From Actinomadura sp. WMMA1423 (GTDB lineage: Bacteria > Actinomycetota > Actinomycetes > Streptosporangiales > Streptosporangiaceae): a stretch of DNA of 64,000 bases. The position numbers and the translations under genes are program-made. The stretch is taken from assembly GCF_006547145.1 (NCBI RefSeq), contig NZ_CP041244.1, positions 6,572,001 through 6,636,000 on the forward strand. Reading direction: 5' to 3'. The first letter of the stretch is position 1. Each line of letters begins with the position of its first letter. Below the pieces are notes generated by a model. It had not been told where the DNA came from. It ran no database searches and saw only the letters and a program-made list of their open reading frames with translations. This document shows, in pieces, positions 18,158 to 26,167 of this stretch.

Positions 18158-18307
18158 ATGACCACCCGACCACGCGACCGCGTTGCCGCAGGTCAGCGGT
18201 TTTTGATCACGGATATAGGAAGACCCGTCACCAAGTCCACGTTTTCTCTCCCCTCGCGAGAGAAAACGGTGACGGGCTGTGATGAGCGCAGGTCAGGGGG
18301 CGTGTGA
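18158..18307 (+). CDS. Possible 49-residue protein before the terminase
   Basis: ATG 18158 has the same strong GAGAGGAGAGCCC ribosome-binding site as the gene at 17158 and the frame stays open for 49 codons to 18307, overlapping the next start. The encoded peptide is basic and unremarkable, and the frame runs through the large hairpin at 18224-18276, so it may be only a leader. Confidence 0.35.
   Translation: MTTRPRDRVAAGQRFLITDIGRPVTKSTFSLPSREKTVTGCDERRSGGV
18224..18276. other. Composite hairpin upstream of the terminase genes
   Basis: Outer arms CCCGTCAC (18224-18231) and GTGACGGG (18269-18276); inner 11-bp arms CGTTTTCTCTC (18240-18250) and GAGAGAAAACG (18258-18268); an 8-nt bulge (18232-18239) lies on the left side only. 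No T-run follows. Location between HNH and terminase is where cos or pac sites are expected. Confidence 0.6.
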
Positions 18308-18558
18308 TGGGGCCGGTGGAGGAGGCGGCGCGGGCCGAGGTGGCGTCGATGGGCAAGGAGGCCGAGGCGAGCACGCTTGGGGCGTCGGCGATCGACCTGG
18401 CGCGGCGGCAGGACAAGGCGACCCTCCCTCAGCAGGCGGCGCAGGTGGCGAAGGAGCTGCGGGAGACGCTGCGCCGGTTGGCTGATCTGTGGCCGCCGGC
18501 GCCGGCGAAGGACGGGCTGGACGAGCTGCGGTCGCGGCGTGAGGAGCGCGGCGCGTGA
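18307..18558 (+). CDS. Probable terminase small subunit
   Basis: About 83 residues from ATG 18307 (GTG 18304 is adjacent). Mostly helical, Ala/Arg/Glu-rich (LPQQAAQVAKELRETLRRLADLW...LDELRSRREERG), matching the short helical small subunits placed directly before large terminases in actinophages. The stop overlaps the large-subunit start (GTGA). The assignment rests mainly on position. Confidence 0.6.
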   Translation: MGPVEEAARAEVASMGKEAEASTLGASAIDLARRQDKATLPQQAAQVAKELRETLRRLADLWPPAPAKDGLDELRSRREERGA

Positions 18559-20114
18559 GCCTGCGGGGTGCGCGGCGGCCGCGGCTTCGGACGGTCCCGG
18601 CCTACGAGCGGACGTGGGGCGCGGATGTCCGGGACCTGGCGGGGCTGGCCGGCCTCGACCTGGACGAGTGGCAGGCCGACGTCTTGAACGACTTCACCGC
18701 CGAGTCGCCGACCGCGCCGAGGCAGTGGAACAGCCTGGAGAACGTCCTGATCGTCGGGAGGCAAAACGGAAAAGGTGGAGCGCTGGAGGCCTACGTCCTG
18801 GCGTGCCTGTTCCTGTTCGACGACCCGCTGATCCTGTTCAGCGCCCACCAGTTCGACACGGCGCGGGAGATGTTCCTGCGGATCCAAGAGCTGATCATGG
18901 GGTGCCCGGACCTGTCGCGGCGGGTGCGGAAAGTGTCGGAGGCCCACGGTAAGGAGGGCATCCTGCTGCGGTCCGGGCAGCGGCTGCTGTTCAAGGCCCG
19001 CTCGGACAAGTCCGCGCGGGGGTTCTCCGGCGACAAGACGATCCTGGACGAAGCGTTCAAGCTAGATGCGGCGATGATGGGCGCGATCATGCCGACGATG
19101 TCCGCGCGCCCGAACCCCCAGATCGTCTACGCCAGCAGCCAGGGCTGGGAGATCTCCGAGCAGCTCGGCAAGCTGAGGCATCGGGCGCTGGCCGCGATCT
19201 GCGCGCGGCACGCGGCCGCCGGTGAGGCGGTCGAGGGGATCGCCGAGCGGCTCGGCCTGGCCGCGGAGGTGGTGGGCCGGTACCTGAAGAAGGGCGCCGC
19301 GGCGGGGGACGGGCTGGCGTTCTTGGAGTGGTCGTTGCCGGACGACCATCCGCGGGTGAAGGGCGCGATGGCCGACCCGCGGTTGTGGGCGCAGGCGAAC
19401 CCGGCGTACGGGATCCGGTTGACCGAGCGGTTCGTCGCGGCCGAGCTCCGCACGATGGGCGCGGTCGAGTTCGCCCGCGAGCGGCTCGGCATCTCCGACT
19501 ACCCGCCCGACGAGGAGGACGAGGGCGGTTGGGAGGTCATCACCGAGCAGCAGTGGGGCCGCCAGGCCGTCCAGGGCGAGGGCCCGCGCCCGGGCGACGA
19601 GGGCGCGCGGCGGCCGGCGTTCAGTGTCGACATGACGCCTGACCGGTCGATGGCGGCGATCGGCGCGGCGTTCCGCGACGAGGGCGGGGCGCTGGTGCTG
19701 GAGGTGATCGCGCACGAGGCGGGGTCGACGTGGGTTGTGCCGCGGGTGGTGGACCTGTGCGAGCGGTACGAGGTGGCGGCGGTCGCGGTCGACAAGGGCG
19801 GCCCGGCGTCGAGCTTGATCCGGCAGCTGGAGGACGCCGGGATCGAGGTGATGAGCCTGGGTTCGGGTGAGGTCGCGCAGGCGTACGGGCAGGTGGTGGA
19901 CGGGATCACCGACTCCCGCGACGTGGTGCACCTGGACCAGGAGCCGCTGAACGACGCGGTCAAGGGCGCTACGGACCGGCCGCTCGGGGATCGCAAGACG
20001 TGGGACCGGCGGGGCGACGCCGACATCTGTCCGCTGGTCGCGGTGACGAACGCGGCGTATGCACACAACGAGCGGGGTGCCGAGGACGACGACCCGCTGA
20101 ACGACATCTGGTAG
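18555..20114 (+). CDS. Terminase large subunit
   Basis: 519-residue DNA-packaging motor and nuclease. ATPase Walker A-like G68RQNGKG74, adenine-binding region before it (LDEWQADVL), Walker B near residue 160 (KTILDEAF), and a C-terminal RNase H-like nuclease (FSVDMTPDRSMAAIG; VAAVAVDKGGPASS). A helix-rich insert of about 40 residues (RHRALAAICARHAAAGEAV...) lies between the two domains. Start GTG 18555 overlaps the small subunit. Confidence 0.95.
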   Translation: MSLRGARRPRLRTVPAYERTWGADVRDLAGLAGLDLDEWQADVLNDFTAESPTAPRQWNSLENVLIVGRQNGKGGALEAYVLACLFLFDDPLILFSAHQFDTAREMFLRIQELIMGCPDLSRRVRKVSEAHGKEGILLRSGQRLLFKARSDKSARGFSGDKTILDEAFKLDAAMMGAIMPTMSARPNPQIVYASSQGWEISEQLGKLRHRALAAICARHAAAGEAVEGIAERLGLAAEVVGRYLKKGAAAGDGLAFLEWSLPDDHPRVKGAMADPRLWAQANPAYGIRLTERFVAAELRTMGAVEFARERLGISDYPPDEEDEGGWEVITEQQWGRQAVQGEGPRPGDEGARRPAFSVDMTPDRSMAAIGAAFRDEGGALVLEVIAHEAGSTWVVPRVVDLCERYEVAAVAVDKGGPASSLIRQLEDAGIEVMSLGSGEVAQAYGQVVDGITDSRDVVHLDQEPLNDAVKGATDRPLGDRKTWDRRGDADICPLVAVTNAAYAHNERGAEDDDPLNDIW

Positions 20115-20121
20115 CCGGATA

Positions 20122-20156
20122 TCAACCAATGTTGAGGTTCCTGCCAACCATGGTTG
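20122..20156. promoter_or_regulatory. Pair of palindromes with TTGACA between terminase and portal
   Basis: TCAAC-CAAT-GTTGA (20122-20135) and CAACCATGGTTG (20145-20156) share the half-site CAACC/GGTTG. Their centres are 22 bp apart, two helical turns. TTGACA (20154-20159) overlaps the second palindrome and may be a minus-35. This looks like an operator-promoter within the late operon. Confidence 0.5.
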
Positions 20157-20172
20157 ACAATAGGCGGGTGGA

Positions 20173-20466
20173 GTGCGCGTGGTAGCGGTTGGGGCGGCGG
20201 GTCGGCCGGGGGCGCTGAGGCGTCGCCTGGCGGCCCGCCGCGCGACTGGGGTACCCGTGATCGCCCGCGCGGCTGGCGCGGTCGGGACGGCGCTGCGGGC
20301 CGTGCTGGCGGGGGTTCTGGCGGTGCGGGCCTTGGCGGGTGTGGTGCTGGTGGCGTACGGGGCGTATGAGGCGTGGCACCCGGCCGGGTTCATCGTGGCC
20401 GGCGCGGCGCTGCTGGCCGACCGGCTCGACGATCGGCGGCGGCCCGGCGAAGGGTCCTCGCCGTGA
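20173..20466 (+). CDS. Small membrane protein between terminase and portal
   Basis: 97 residues from GTG 20173. Very basic N-terminus, then hydrophobic stretches (AVGTALRAVLAGVLAVRALAGVVLVAYGAY; AGFIVAGAALLADRL) giving one or two membrane helices. The stop overlaps the portal start. Function unknown. Confidence 0.6.
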   Translation: MRVVAVGAAGRPGALRRRLAARRATGVPVIARAAGAVGTALRAVLAGVLAVRALAGVVLVAYGAYEAWHPAGFIVAGAALLADRLDDRRRPGEGSSP

Positions 20467-21659
20467 GCGTCCTGTTCGGCCGCGGCGTCGAGCGGCGCGC
20501 GGCGAACCTCGGTTCGTTCTTCGCCGCCTCCAGCGTGATCCCTGCGAACTCCGAGGCCGGCGGACCGGTGCCGGGCGGTACGGGCATCGAGTGGAGCTTG
20601 CAGAAGGTCGCGGTGTGGGGGTGCGTGAATCTCACCGCGACGATTGCCGAGTGCATGCCGATCGAGGTGTTCTCCTCCGACGCGCCCGACAAGCGGCGCC
20701 TGCCGGTCCCGGCGTGGCTGGCCGACCTCGGCGGCGACGGGCACGGGCTGCCCGACTGGCTGTATCAGGCGGTCCTGTCGTTCATGCTGCGCGGCAACCT
20801 GTACGGCATCGTCCCGGACGGGATGCGCGACACGCTGCGCGGCACCCCGACGATGATCCAGTTGCAGCACCCCGACCACGTGAGCGTCCACCAGCCGTGG
20901 AACGGGGACCCGCCGGAGTGGCGGATGAACGGCCGCGAGGTCCCGACCCGGGACGTGTGGCACCGGCGGGTGTACCCGGTGCCGGGTCGGCTGCTGGGTG
21001 CGTCTCCGATCGAGTACGGCGCCGGGGTCGTCTCGCTGGGGGTGGAGTCGACGCAGTTCGGGCTCCGCTGGTTCCATCAGGGCGCGCACCCGTCCGGGCT
21101 GCTGACCACGGACGCGCATCTGAAGCCCGACCAGGCGAAGACGGCTAAGGAGCGGTTCCTGTCGGCGCTGCGCGGCGGCGCGCGCGAGCCGCTCGTCCTC
21201 GGCGGAGGGTGGAAGTTCCAGACGATCCAGGTCGCGCCGAACGAGTCGCAGATGCTGGAGACCCAGGGCGCCACCTCGGCCGAGTGCTGCCGGCTGTTCG
21301 GGCCCGGGTACGCGCAGATCTTCGGGTACGAGACGGGCGAGTCCCTGACCTACGCCAACATCGAGCAACGCAGCTTGGACCTGCTGACCTACAGCGTGGA
21401 TCCGTGGCTGGTGCGGCTGGAGCGGATCTTGACGATGCTGCTGCCGGCGGGCCGGAACGTGAAGTTCAACCGCAAGGGCCTGCTGCGCAGCGACCTGCTG
21501 ACGCGGTATCAGGCGCACGAGATCGCGTTGCGGAACCGCATGGGCACCGTGAACGAGGCTCGTGCTGAGGAAGACCTGCCGCCGCTGGAGGGCGGCGACG
21601 AGCTACCCGCGGAGGCCAGTCCGGCGCCGCCGCCCGTCCCGGTGAAGGTGCAGAACTGA
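20463..21659 (+). CDS. Portal protein (HK97 family)
   Basis: 398 residues from GTG 20463. Forms the dodecameric ring through which DNA enters the capsid. Recognisable features: VWGCVNLTATIAECMPIEVF near the N-terminus, the stem/wing region with PDHVSVHQPWNGDPPEW, a crown-side PSGLLTTDAHLKPDQAKTAK and FGYETGESLTYANIEQ. The protease start overlaps its stop (TGATG). Confidence 0.92.
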   Translation: MSVLFGRGVERRAANLGSFFAASSVIPANSEAGGPVPGGTGIEWSLQKVAVWGCVNLTATIAECMPIEVFSSDAPDKRRLPVPAWLADLGGDGHGLPDWLYQAVLSFMLRGNLYGIVPDGMRDTLRGTPTMIQLQHPDHVSVHQPWNGDPPEWRMNGREVPTRDVWHRRVYPVPGRLLGASPIEYGAGVVSLGVESTQFGLRWFHQGAHPSGLLTTDAHLKPDQAKTAKERFLSALRGGAREPLVLGGGWKFQTIQVAPNESQMLETQGATSAECCRLFGPGYAQIFGYETGESLTYANIEQRSLDLLTYSVDPWLVRLERILTMLLPAGRNVKFNRKGLLRSDLLTRYQAHEIALRNRMGTVNEARAEEDLPPLEGGDELPAEASPAPPPVPVKVQN

Positions 21660-22324
21660 TGAACAAGGCTGACCGCGCCGTGCGGAAGGGCGTCGAGCGC
21701 CGCCACTACGGCATCCAGTTGGAGGTCCGCAAGGCCGCCAGCGGCGACGGGCCGACCACCGTCGAGGGCTACGCCTCGGTGACCGAGCACGGCTTCGAGA
21801 TGTGGGACCCGTTCGGCGCCTACACCGAGGTCATGCGCGAGGGTGCGTTCAAGAAGACCCTGTCGGAGCACCCGCAGGTGCAGCTGCTACTCAACCATGG
21901 CGGCGTGTCGATGGCCTACACCAAGGCCGGGACGCTCCGGTTGGCCGAGGACAGCCAGGGCCTGCACATGTCCGCCGACGTCAACCCGATCCGCACGGAC
22001 GTCCGTGACATGCTCACGGCGATCGAGGACGGCGCGGTCGACGAGATGAGCTTCGCGTTCCGCGTGATCCGGCAGCAGTGGAGCCCGGACTACGACCAGC
22101 GCGACATCTACGAAGTGGACATGCACCGCGGCGACGTGTCGGTGGTGAACTTCGGGGCGAACCCGGCGACCAACGTGGCGATGAGGTCGCAGGACTGGGA
22201 CCGCATGTCCGACGAGGACGCGCTGTCCCTCTATGAGCGGCTCGGCCGCCGGTTCGCCGCCGCGCCGGCGGCCGGGCTTCCACTTGGCGCCGTGACCGCC
22301 GAGAGTGAACTGCTGGGTCTGTGA
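21659..22324 (+). CDS. Prohead protease (HK97/U35 type)
   Basis: 221 residues. Cuts the capsid delta domain during maturation. The family pattern is present: VEGYASV, the conserved His in LLNHG, and the Ser in DEMSFAFRV, with the late strand DVSVVNFGANP. Translationally coupled to the portal gene. Confidence 0.92.
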   Translation: MNKADRAVRKGVERRHYGIQLEVRKAASGDGPTTVEGYASVTEHGFEMWDPFGAYTEVMREGAFKKTLSEHPQVQLLLNHGGVSMAYTKAGTLRLAEDSQGLHMSADVNPIRTDVRDMLTAIEDGAVDEMSFAFRVIRQQWSPDYDQRDIYEVDMHRGDVSVVNFGANPATNVAMRSQDWDRMSDEDALSLYERLGRRFAAAPAAGLPLGAVTAESELLGL

Positions 22325-22331
22325 ACAAAGA

Positions 22332-22362
22332 GCCCCGGCGGGTGCTGGAACACCCCCGGGGC
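22332..22362 (+). terminator. Hairpin after the protease gene
   Basis: Arms GCCCCGG/CCGGGGC with inner GGGTG/CACCC, one bulged C and a 6-nt loop. Lies between the protease and the inserted GIY-YIG gene; probably a partial terminator or RNA-processing structure. Confidence 0.5.
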
Positions 22363-22388
22363 GTGGCCAACCTGGATGAGAGGTCGAC

Positions 22389-22862
22389 ATGGCCGAGTCT
22401 ACGAAACCCTGCACCGTCTACCAGTACTTCGGCGTCAGCGGGCAACTGCTGTACGTCGGGATCACCGAGCGGGGTGTCCGGCGGGCGCACGAGCACGCGG
22501 ACCTGAAGGACTGGTGGGAGCTGGCGGTCGGGTGCACGCTGGAGCACTTCGCGACGCGGGACGAGGTGCTCGCCCGGGAGGCCGACCTGATCCGGCGGTT
22601 CCGGCCGCCGTACAACCAGCAGCACAATCCGGAGCGGGCGCTGCCGCTGGCGGAGCGGTCGGGCGCGAGCGTCCTCGCGCAGCCGAAGCCGCGCGGTGTG
22701 ACGCCCGGGACGCTGAAGGCCCGGCGCCGGGCCTACTACGCCGCGACGCCCGAGCAGCGGGCGCAAATGCCCTGCGTGCACTGCCAGGAGCGGCCGACGC
22801 ACCGCGGCCCGTCCTGTCTTATTTGCCAACAAGCCCGACCGAAGTACACTTCCGATCAGTAG
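22389..22862 (+). CDS. GIY-YIG endonuclease inserted in the head operon
   Basis: 157 residues from ATG 22389 (GAGAGG upstream). The GIY-YIG core is VYQYFGVSGQLLYVGIT; the Arg-containing helix RRAHEHADLKDW, the catalytic Glu in READLIRRF and the Asn in PPYNQQHN follow in order. The C-terminal part carries a zinc ribbon (CVHC...CLIC). It interrupts the usual protease-capsid adjacency, so it behaves as a free-standing homing-type nuclease. Confidence 0.85.
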   Translation: MAESTKPCTVYQYFGVSGQLLYVGITERGVRRAHEHADLKDWWELAVGCTLEHFATRDEVLAREADLIRRFRPPYNQQHNPERALPLAERSGASVLAQPKPRGVTPGTLKARRRAYYAATPEQRAQMPCVHCQERPTHRGPSCLICQQARPKYTSDQ

Positions 22863-22929
22863 CCCGCGTCTAAGACGCGCCGGGGACCCCGCCGGACTCA
22901 GATCGTGTGAGCACCACGGGAGTTCCCAC

Positions 22930-22968
22930 CCATCAGGGGACCGGGCGTTCATTGCCGTTCCCTGATGG
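22930..22968 (+). promoter_or_regulatory. Hairpin touching the capsid ribosome-binding site
   Basis: Arms CCATCAGGG (22930-22938) and CCCTGATGG (22960-22968). The right arm overlaps the first bases of GGAGCT (22967-22972), the ribosome-binding site for ATG 22977. Confidence 0.55.
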
Positions 22969-22976
22969 AGCTACCG

Positions 22977-24473
22977 ATGCTCAAATTCCTCCGCGAGCAG
23001 CTGGAGAAGCTGCTGGAGAAGCGCGCCAACCTGAAGGCCGACCTCGACGAGGTCCTGAAGGCGCCGACCGCCGAGAAGCGCGACCTGAACGCCGACGAGG
23101 CGAAGGTCTGGACCGAGAAGCGCGACGCGATCGTCAAGCTGGACGACGAGGAGATCAAGCCCCTCCAGGCCCGGATCGCCGAGCTGGAGGACCAGGCCAA
23201 GCGCGAGCAGGCCGCCAACGAGCTGCGCGCCAAGTACGGCGCCGAGAAGCCCGACGCCCCCACCGAGCGCCGCACCGCCGGCGCGCAGGTGAACGAGCCG
23301 CTCACCTACCAGCGCGGCGGCCCGCACTCCTACTTCCTCGACCTGGCCCGCGCGCAGCTGCGCAGTGACTCCGGCGCGGCCGATCGGCTCCAGCGGCACG
23401 CCGCCGAGCTGCGGGTGGAGATGCCCGCCCGGGAGAAGCGCCGCGAGGAGGCCGCCCGCCGCGAGCTGCGCGGCCTGGGCGACCTGTCGGAGCGGGCGCG
23501 GGAGAGCGCGTTCGAGAGGCGCACGAACCCGAACAGGACGGACGGGCAGGGCGGCTACTTCGTGCCGCCGCTGTGGCTGATCGACGACTACGTGGACCTG
23601 CCGCGGTACGGGCGGCCGACCGCGAACCTGTGCCGGAACATGACGCTGCCGGGCGGCACCGACTCGATCAACATGCCGAAGGTCGCGACCGGCACCGCCA
23701 CCGGCGTGCAGACCGCCGACGCCGGATCGGTCACCTCGACCGACATGACGGACGCGACGGTGAGCGCGCCGGTCCGCACGATCGCCGGTCAGCAGGACGT
23801 CGCGATCCAGCTGCTGGACCAGTCCCCGATCGGGTTCGACGAGATCGTGTTCTCGGACCTGATCGCCGACTACAACCAGCGCGTCGACGTCCAGGTCCTC
23901 GCCGGCACCGGCTCCAACGGGCAGGTCACCGGGATCCTGAACGTCGGGTCGATCAACTCGGTGACCTACACCGACGCGTCGCCGACGCTGCCGGAGCTGT
24001 ACCCGCCGCTGGCGCAGGCCGCGAGCAAGGTCTACACCGGCCGCAAGATGCCCGCCACGGCGGCGGTGCTGCTGCCCTCCATCTGGTACTGGGGGACGGC
24101 GCAGCTCGACACGACCAACCGGCCGCTGATCGTGCCGCCCGCGGTGGCGTCCAACCCGATGGCCGACCAGAACGGCCTGGGCACCGAGGGCCCGGTCGGG
24201 ATGCTGTCAATCGGCCTGCCCGCCGTGCTGGACGGGAACCTGCCCTCCAACCTCGGTACGGGCACCAACGAGTCCCGCGTGATCGTGGCGCGGTTCCCCG
24301 ACCTGTACCTGTGGGAGGGGTCGATGCGGACCCGGGTCCTTCAGGAGGTCCTGTCCGGGACGCTCCAGGTCCGGTTCCAGGTCTACAACTACGTCGCGTT
24401 CATGGCGAACCGGCGTCCCGAGGCCATCTCCGTCGTCTCCGGTACCGGCGTGATCCCGCCGGCCGGTTACTGA
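22977..24473 (+). CDS. Major capsid protein (HK97 fold) with N-terminal scaffold domain
   Basis: 498 residues from ATG 22977; ATG 22965 in frame lies inside the hairpin and lacks a ribosome-binding site. Residues about 1-90 are a coiled coil (LREQLEKLLEKRANLKADLDEVL...) acting as the fused scaffold (delta) domain removed by the protease. The remainder has the HK97 capsid pattern: NRTDGQGGYFVPPLWLIDDY, AGTGSNGQVTGILNVG, and the late FQVYNYVAFMANRRPEAI. Confidence 0.94.
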   Translation: MLKFLREQLEKLLEKRANLKADLDEVLKAPTAEKRDLNADEAKVWTEKRDAIVKLDDEEIKPLQARIAELEDQAKREQAANELRAKYGAEKPDAPTERRTAGAQVNEPLTYQRGGPHSYFLDLARAQLRSDSGAADRLQRHAAELRVEMPAREKRREEAARRELRGLGDLSERARESAFERRTNPNRTDGQGGYFVPPLWLIDDYVDLPRYGRPTANLCRNMTLPGGTDSINMPKVATGTATGVQTADAGSVTSTDMTDATVSAPVRTIAGQQDVAIQLLDQSPIGFDEIVFSDLIADYNQRVDVQVLAGTGSNGQVTGILNVGSINSVTYTDASPTLPELYPPLAQAASKVYTGRKMPATAAVLLPSIWYWGTAQLDTTNRPLIVPPAVASNPMADQNGLGTEGPVGMLSIGLPAVLDGNLPSNLGTGTNESRVIVARFPDLYLWEGSMRTRVLQEVLSGTLQVRFQVYNYVAFMANRRPEAISVVSGTGVIPPAGY

Positions 24474-24482
24474 TCACAGGCT

Positions 24483-24516
24483 GGGCGGCCCCTGGGCCCC
24501 CGAGCGGGGGCCGCCC
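24483..24516 (+). terminator. Terminator-like hairpin after the capsid gene
   Basis: Perfect 10-bp arms GGGCGGCCCC/GGGGCCGCCC, 14-nt loop, no T-run. Placed where phages reduce read-through after the highly expressed capsid gene. Confidence 0.6.
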
Positions 24517-24535
24517 TCATAGCAGGGAGGTGGAC

Positions 24536-24859
24536 ATGGCTGACCACGACCTGGCGGCGGAGCTTCAGGGCTACCGCGACGAGCTGGCGACGTGCGAGGC
24601 GCGCGGCCTGGACGAGCGCGCCGGCCTGGTGCGCAAGGAGATCACGCGAGTGGAGGACGAGATCCGCGAGGCGGCCGAGGGCCTGGAGCGCGAGGCGGCC
24701 GGGCACGAGGAGGCCGGGCAGGACGTCCGCGCGGCCGAGGCGCGCGTCAAGGCCCGCGAGTACCGCGAGGTGCTGCCGGCCGAGGCGCGGCCCAAGCGCG
24801 GCCCGGGCCGGCCCCGCAAGGAGACCGCCGAGGACAAGACGCCGAAGGAACGGGCGTAG
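24536..24859 (+). CDS. Coiled-coil protein with AT-hook-like tail
   Basis: 107 residues from ATG 24536, with GGGAGGTGG upstream. Residues about 5-85 are a long charged helix (LAAELQGYRDELATCEARG...ERAGLVRKEITRVEDEIREA); the tail KRGPGRPRKE holds the GRP core of an AT-hook, a minor-groove DNA-binding element. Its place after the capsid suggests a head-associated or packaged DNA-binding protein; this is inference. Confidence 0.65.
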   Translation: MADHDLAAELQGYRDELATCEARGLDERAGLVRKEITRVEDEIREAAEGLEREAAGHEEAGQDVRAAEARVKAREYREVLPAEARPKRGPGRPRKETAEDKTPKERA

Positions 24860-24862
24860 CCG

Positions 24863-25444
24863 ATGGCCGCGACCGACCTGTTCACCCTCGAGGACGCCAA
24901 GGCGCAGCTGAACATCGACCCGGACAACACCGACTCCGACGCGGAGCTGGCCGGGTACATCAGCGGCGTCACGCGCGTCGTCGAGCGGTACGTCGGCGCG
25001 GTCATCCACCGGACCGTGACCGAGCAGTTCGACGGCGGCGCCGGCGAGGTGCTGCTGTCGAACATCCCGGTCGCGTCGGTCACCACCGTCACCGACAGCG
25101 GGACCGACCTCGAGGCCGGCGCCTACTCGGCGACGGAGTCGGGTGTGCTGTCGCGGGTGGCGGGGGCGGCGCGGACGGCGTTCCTGCCGGGCTTGCAGAG
25201 CGTCCAGGTGGTCTACGTCGCGGGGAAGGTCGCCGACACCACGGCCGTGAAGGACGAGCTGGCGGAGGTTCGGCTGGCCGGGCTGATCATCCTTCAGCAC
25301 ATGTGGGAGACGCAGCGCCCGGCGGCCGCGGGCCCGTTCTCGCAGGCCTCCGACGACTTCGATCCCCGGTACGCCTACAGCGTGCCGCGCCGGGCGCAGG
25401 AGCTGCTTGGCGTCGAGATCGGCGAGTGGGCGGGGTTCGCGTGA
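24863..25444 (+). CDS. Head-tail connector protein (HK97 gp6-like)
   Basis: 193 residues. Opens with FTLEDAKAQLNIDPDNTDSDAELAGYISGVTRVVERYVG, the pattern of the adaptor family that forms the ring below the portal. Followed by a beta-rich middle and a helix with LILQHMW. Starts 3 nt after the preceding stop. Confidence 0.82.
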   Translation: MAATDLFTLEDAKAQLNIDPDNTDSDAELAGYISGVTRVVERYVGAVIHRTVTEQFDGGAGEVLLSNIPVASVTTVTDSGTDLEAGAYSATESGVLSRVAGAARTAFLPGLQSVQVVYVAGKVADTTAVKDELAEVRLAGLIILQHMWETQRPAAAGPFSQASDDFDPRYAYSVPRRAQELLGVEIGEWAGFA

Positions 25445-25911
25445 GCACGCAGATTCCCGACGCGATCGACCGCCTCGTTGCCCTCTTCGAGGCCTCGCTG
25501 CCGGCCGGGACGCTCGTCGCGGACGGCCCGCAGGTGTCCTTCCCCACCGGGGAGTGGGCGGTGGTCGGCGGGGACGGCCCGGTCGACGAGGAGGAGGACG
25601 CCGCCCGCTCCACCCAGGCGTGGAAAGGCCTGGGCGCGCTCGTGCGCGACGAGTCGATCGACGTCGTGTGCGCGGTCGGCTCCAGCACGGGGAACGCGGA
25701 GACGACGCTACGGCCCCGGCGGGAGGCGGCTACGGCGCTGCTGAAGGCGATCGAGGACGGTCTGCGCGCCGACCCCGGTCTGGGCGGTTTCACCACCGGC
25801 GGCGCGGCCGCCGTGAGCGACGTGGCGCTGCGCTACCCCACCAACAGCCAGGGCCTGGCGGCGGTCCTGGTGTTCACGATCAACATCCCGGTCCGGTCCC
25901 GGATCACCTGA
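25441..25911 (+). CDS. Neck / tail-terminator-like protein
   Basis: 156 residues from GTG 25441, overlapping the connector stop. It has the size, order and final strand pattern (AAVLVFTINIPVRSRI) of tail-terminator or neck proteins that close the tail tube below the head. Exact role uncertain. Confidence 0.6.
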   Translation: MSTQIPDAIDRLVALFEASLPAGTLVADGPQVSFPTGEWAVVGGDGPVDEEEDAARSTQAWKGLGALVRDESIDVVCAVGSSTGNAETTLRPRREAATALLKAIEDGLRADPGLGGFTTGGAAAVSDVALRYPTNSQGLAAVLVFTINIPVRSRIT

Positions 25912-25921
25912 GGAGGAGTCG

Positions 25922-26167
25922 ATGCGCAAGAGGTTCATCGGCCCGGCGAACCCGGGCCGCGACGAGGCCGGCAAGAAGGTCGACCTCGGCCACGAGATCA
26001 ACGTGCGAGGCAGCTACGTCGGCAACGTCCGCTCCGGCGAGGTCATCGACATCCCCGACGCCCTGTGCGCGGGGAGCGACGACGACCCGGCGCCGGTCTG
26101 GCCGGCGGACCTGTGGGAGGACGTCACCGACGTCGCCCCCGTGAAGACCAAGAAGGGTGAGGACTGA
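25922..26167 (+). CDS. Small head-tail region protein
   Basis: 81 residues from ATG 25922 (GGAGGAG upstream). Short beta pattern (VDLGHEINVRGSYVGNVRSGEVIDIP) and an acidic C-terminus. Similar small proteins occur just before major tail proteins. Its stop overlaps the next start. Confidence 0.6.
   Translation: MRKRFIGPANPGRDEAGKKVDLGHEINVRGSYVGNVRSGEVIDIPDALCAGSDDDPAPVWPADLWEDVTDVAPVKTKKGED

Noticed and set aside
18304-20114. Intein or intron in the large terminase gene
   Set aside because: The helix-rich insert of about 40 residues is in frame and too short for an intein; no splice motifs are seen.
19062-21518. 818-codon minus-strand open frame
   Set aside because: It is the complement of terminase, portal and the membrane protein; Arg/Pro/Leu-rich composition is typical of a GC-rich shadow frame.
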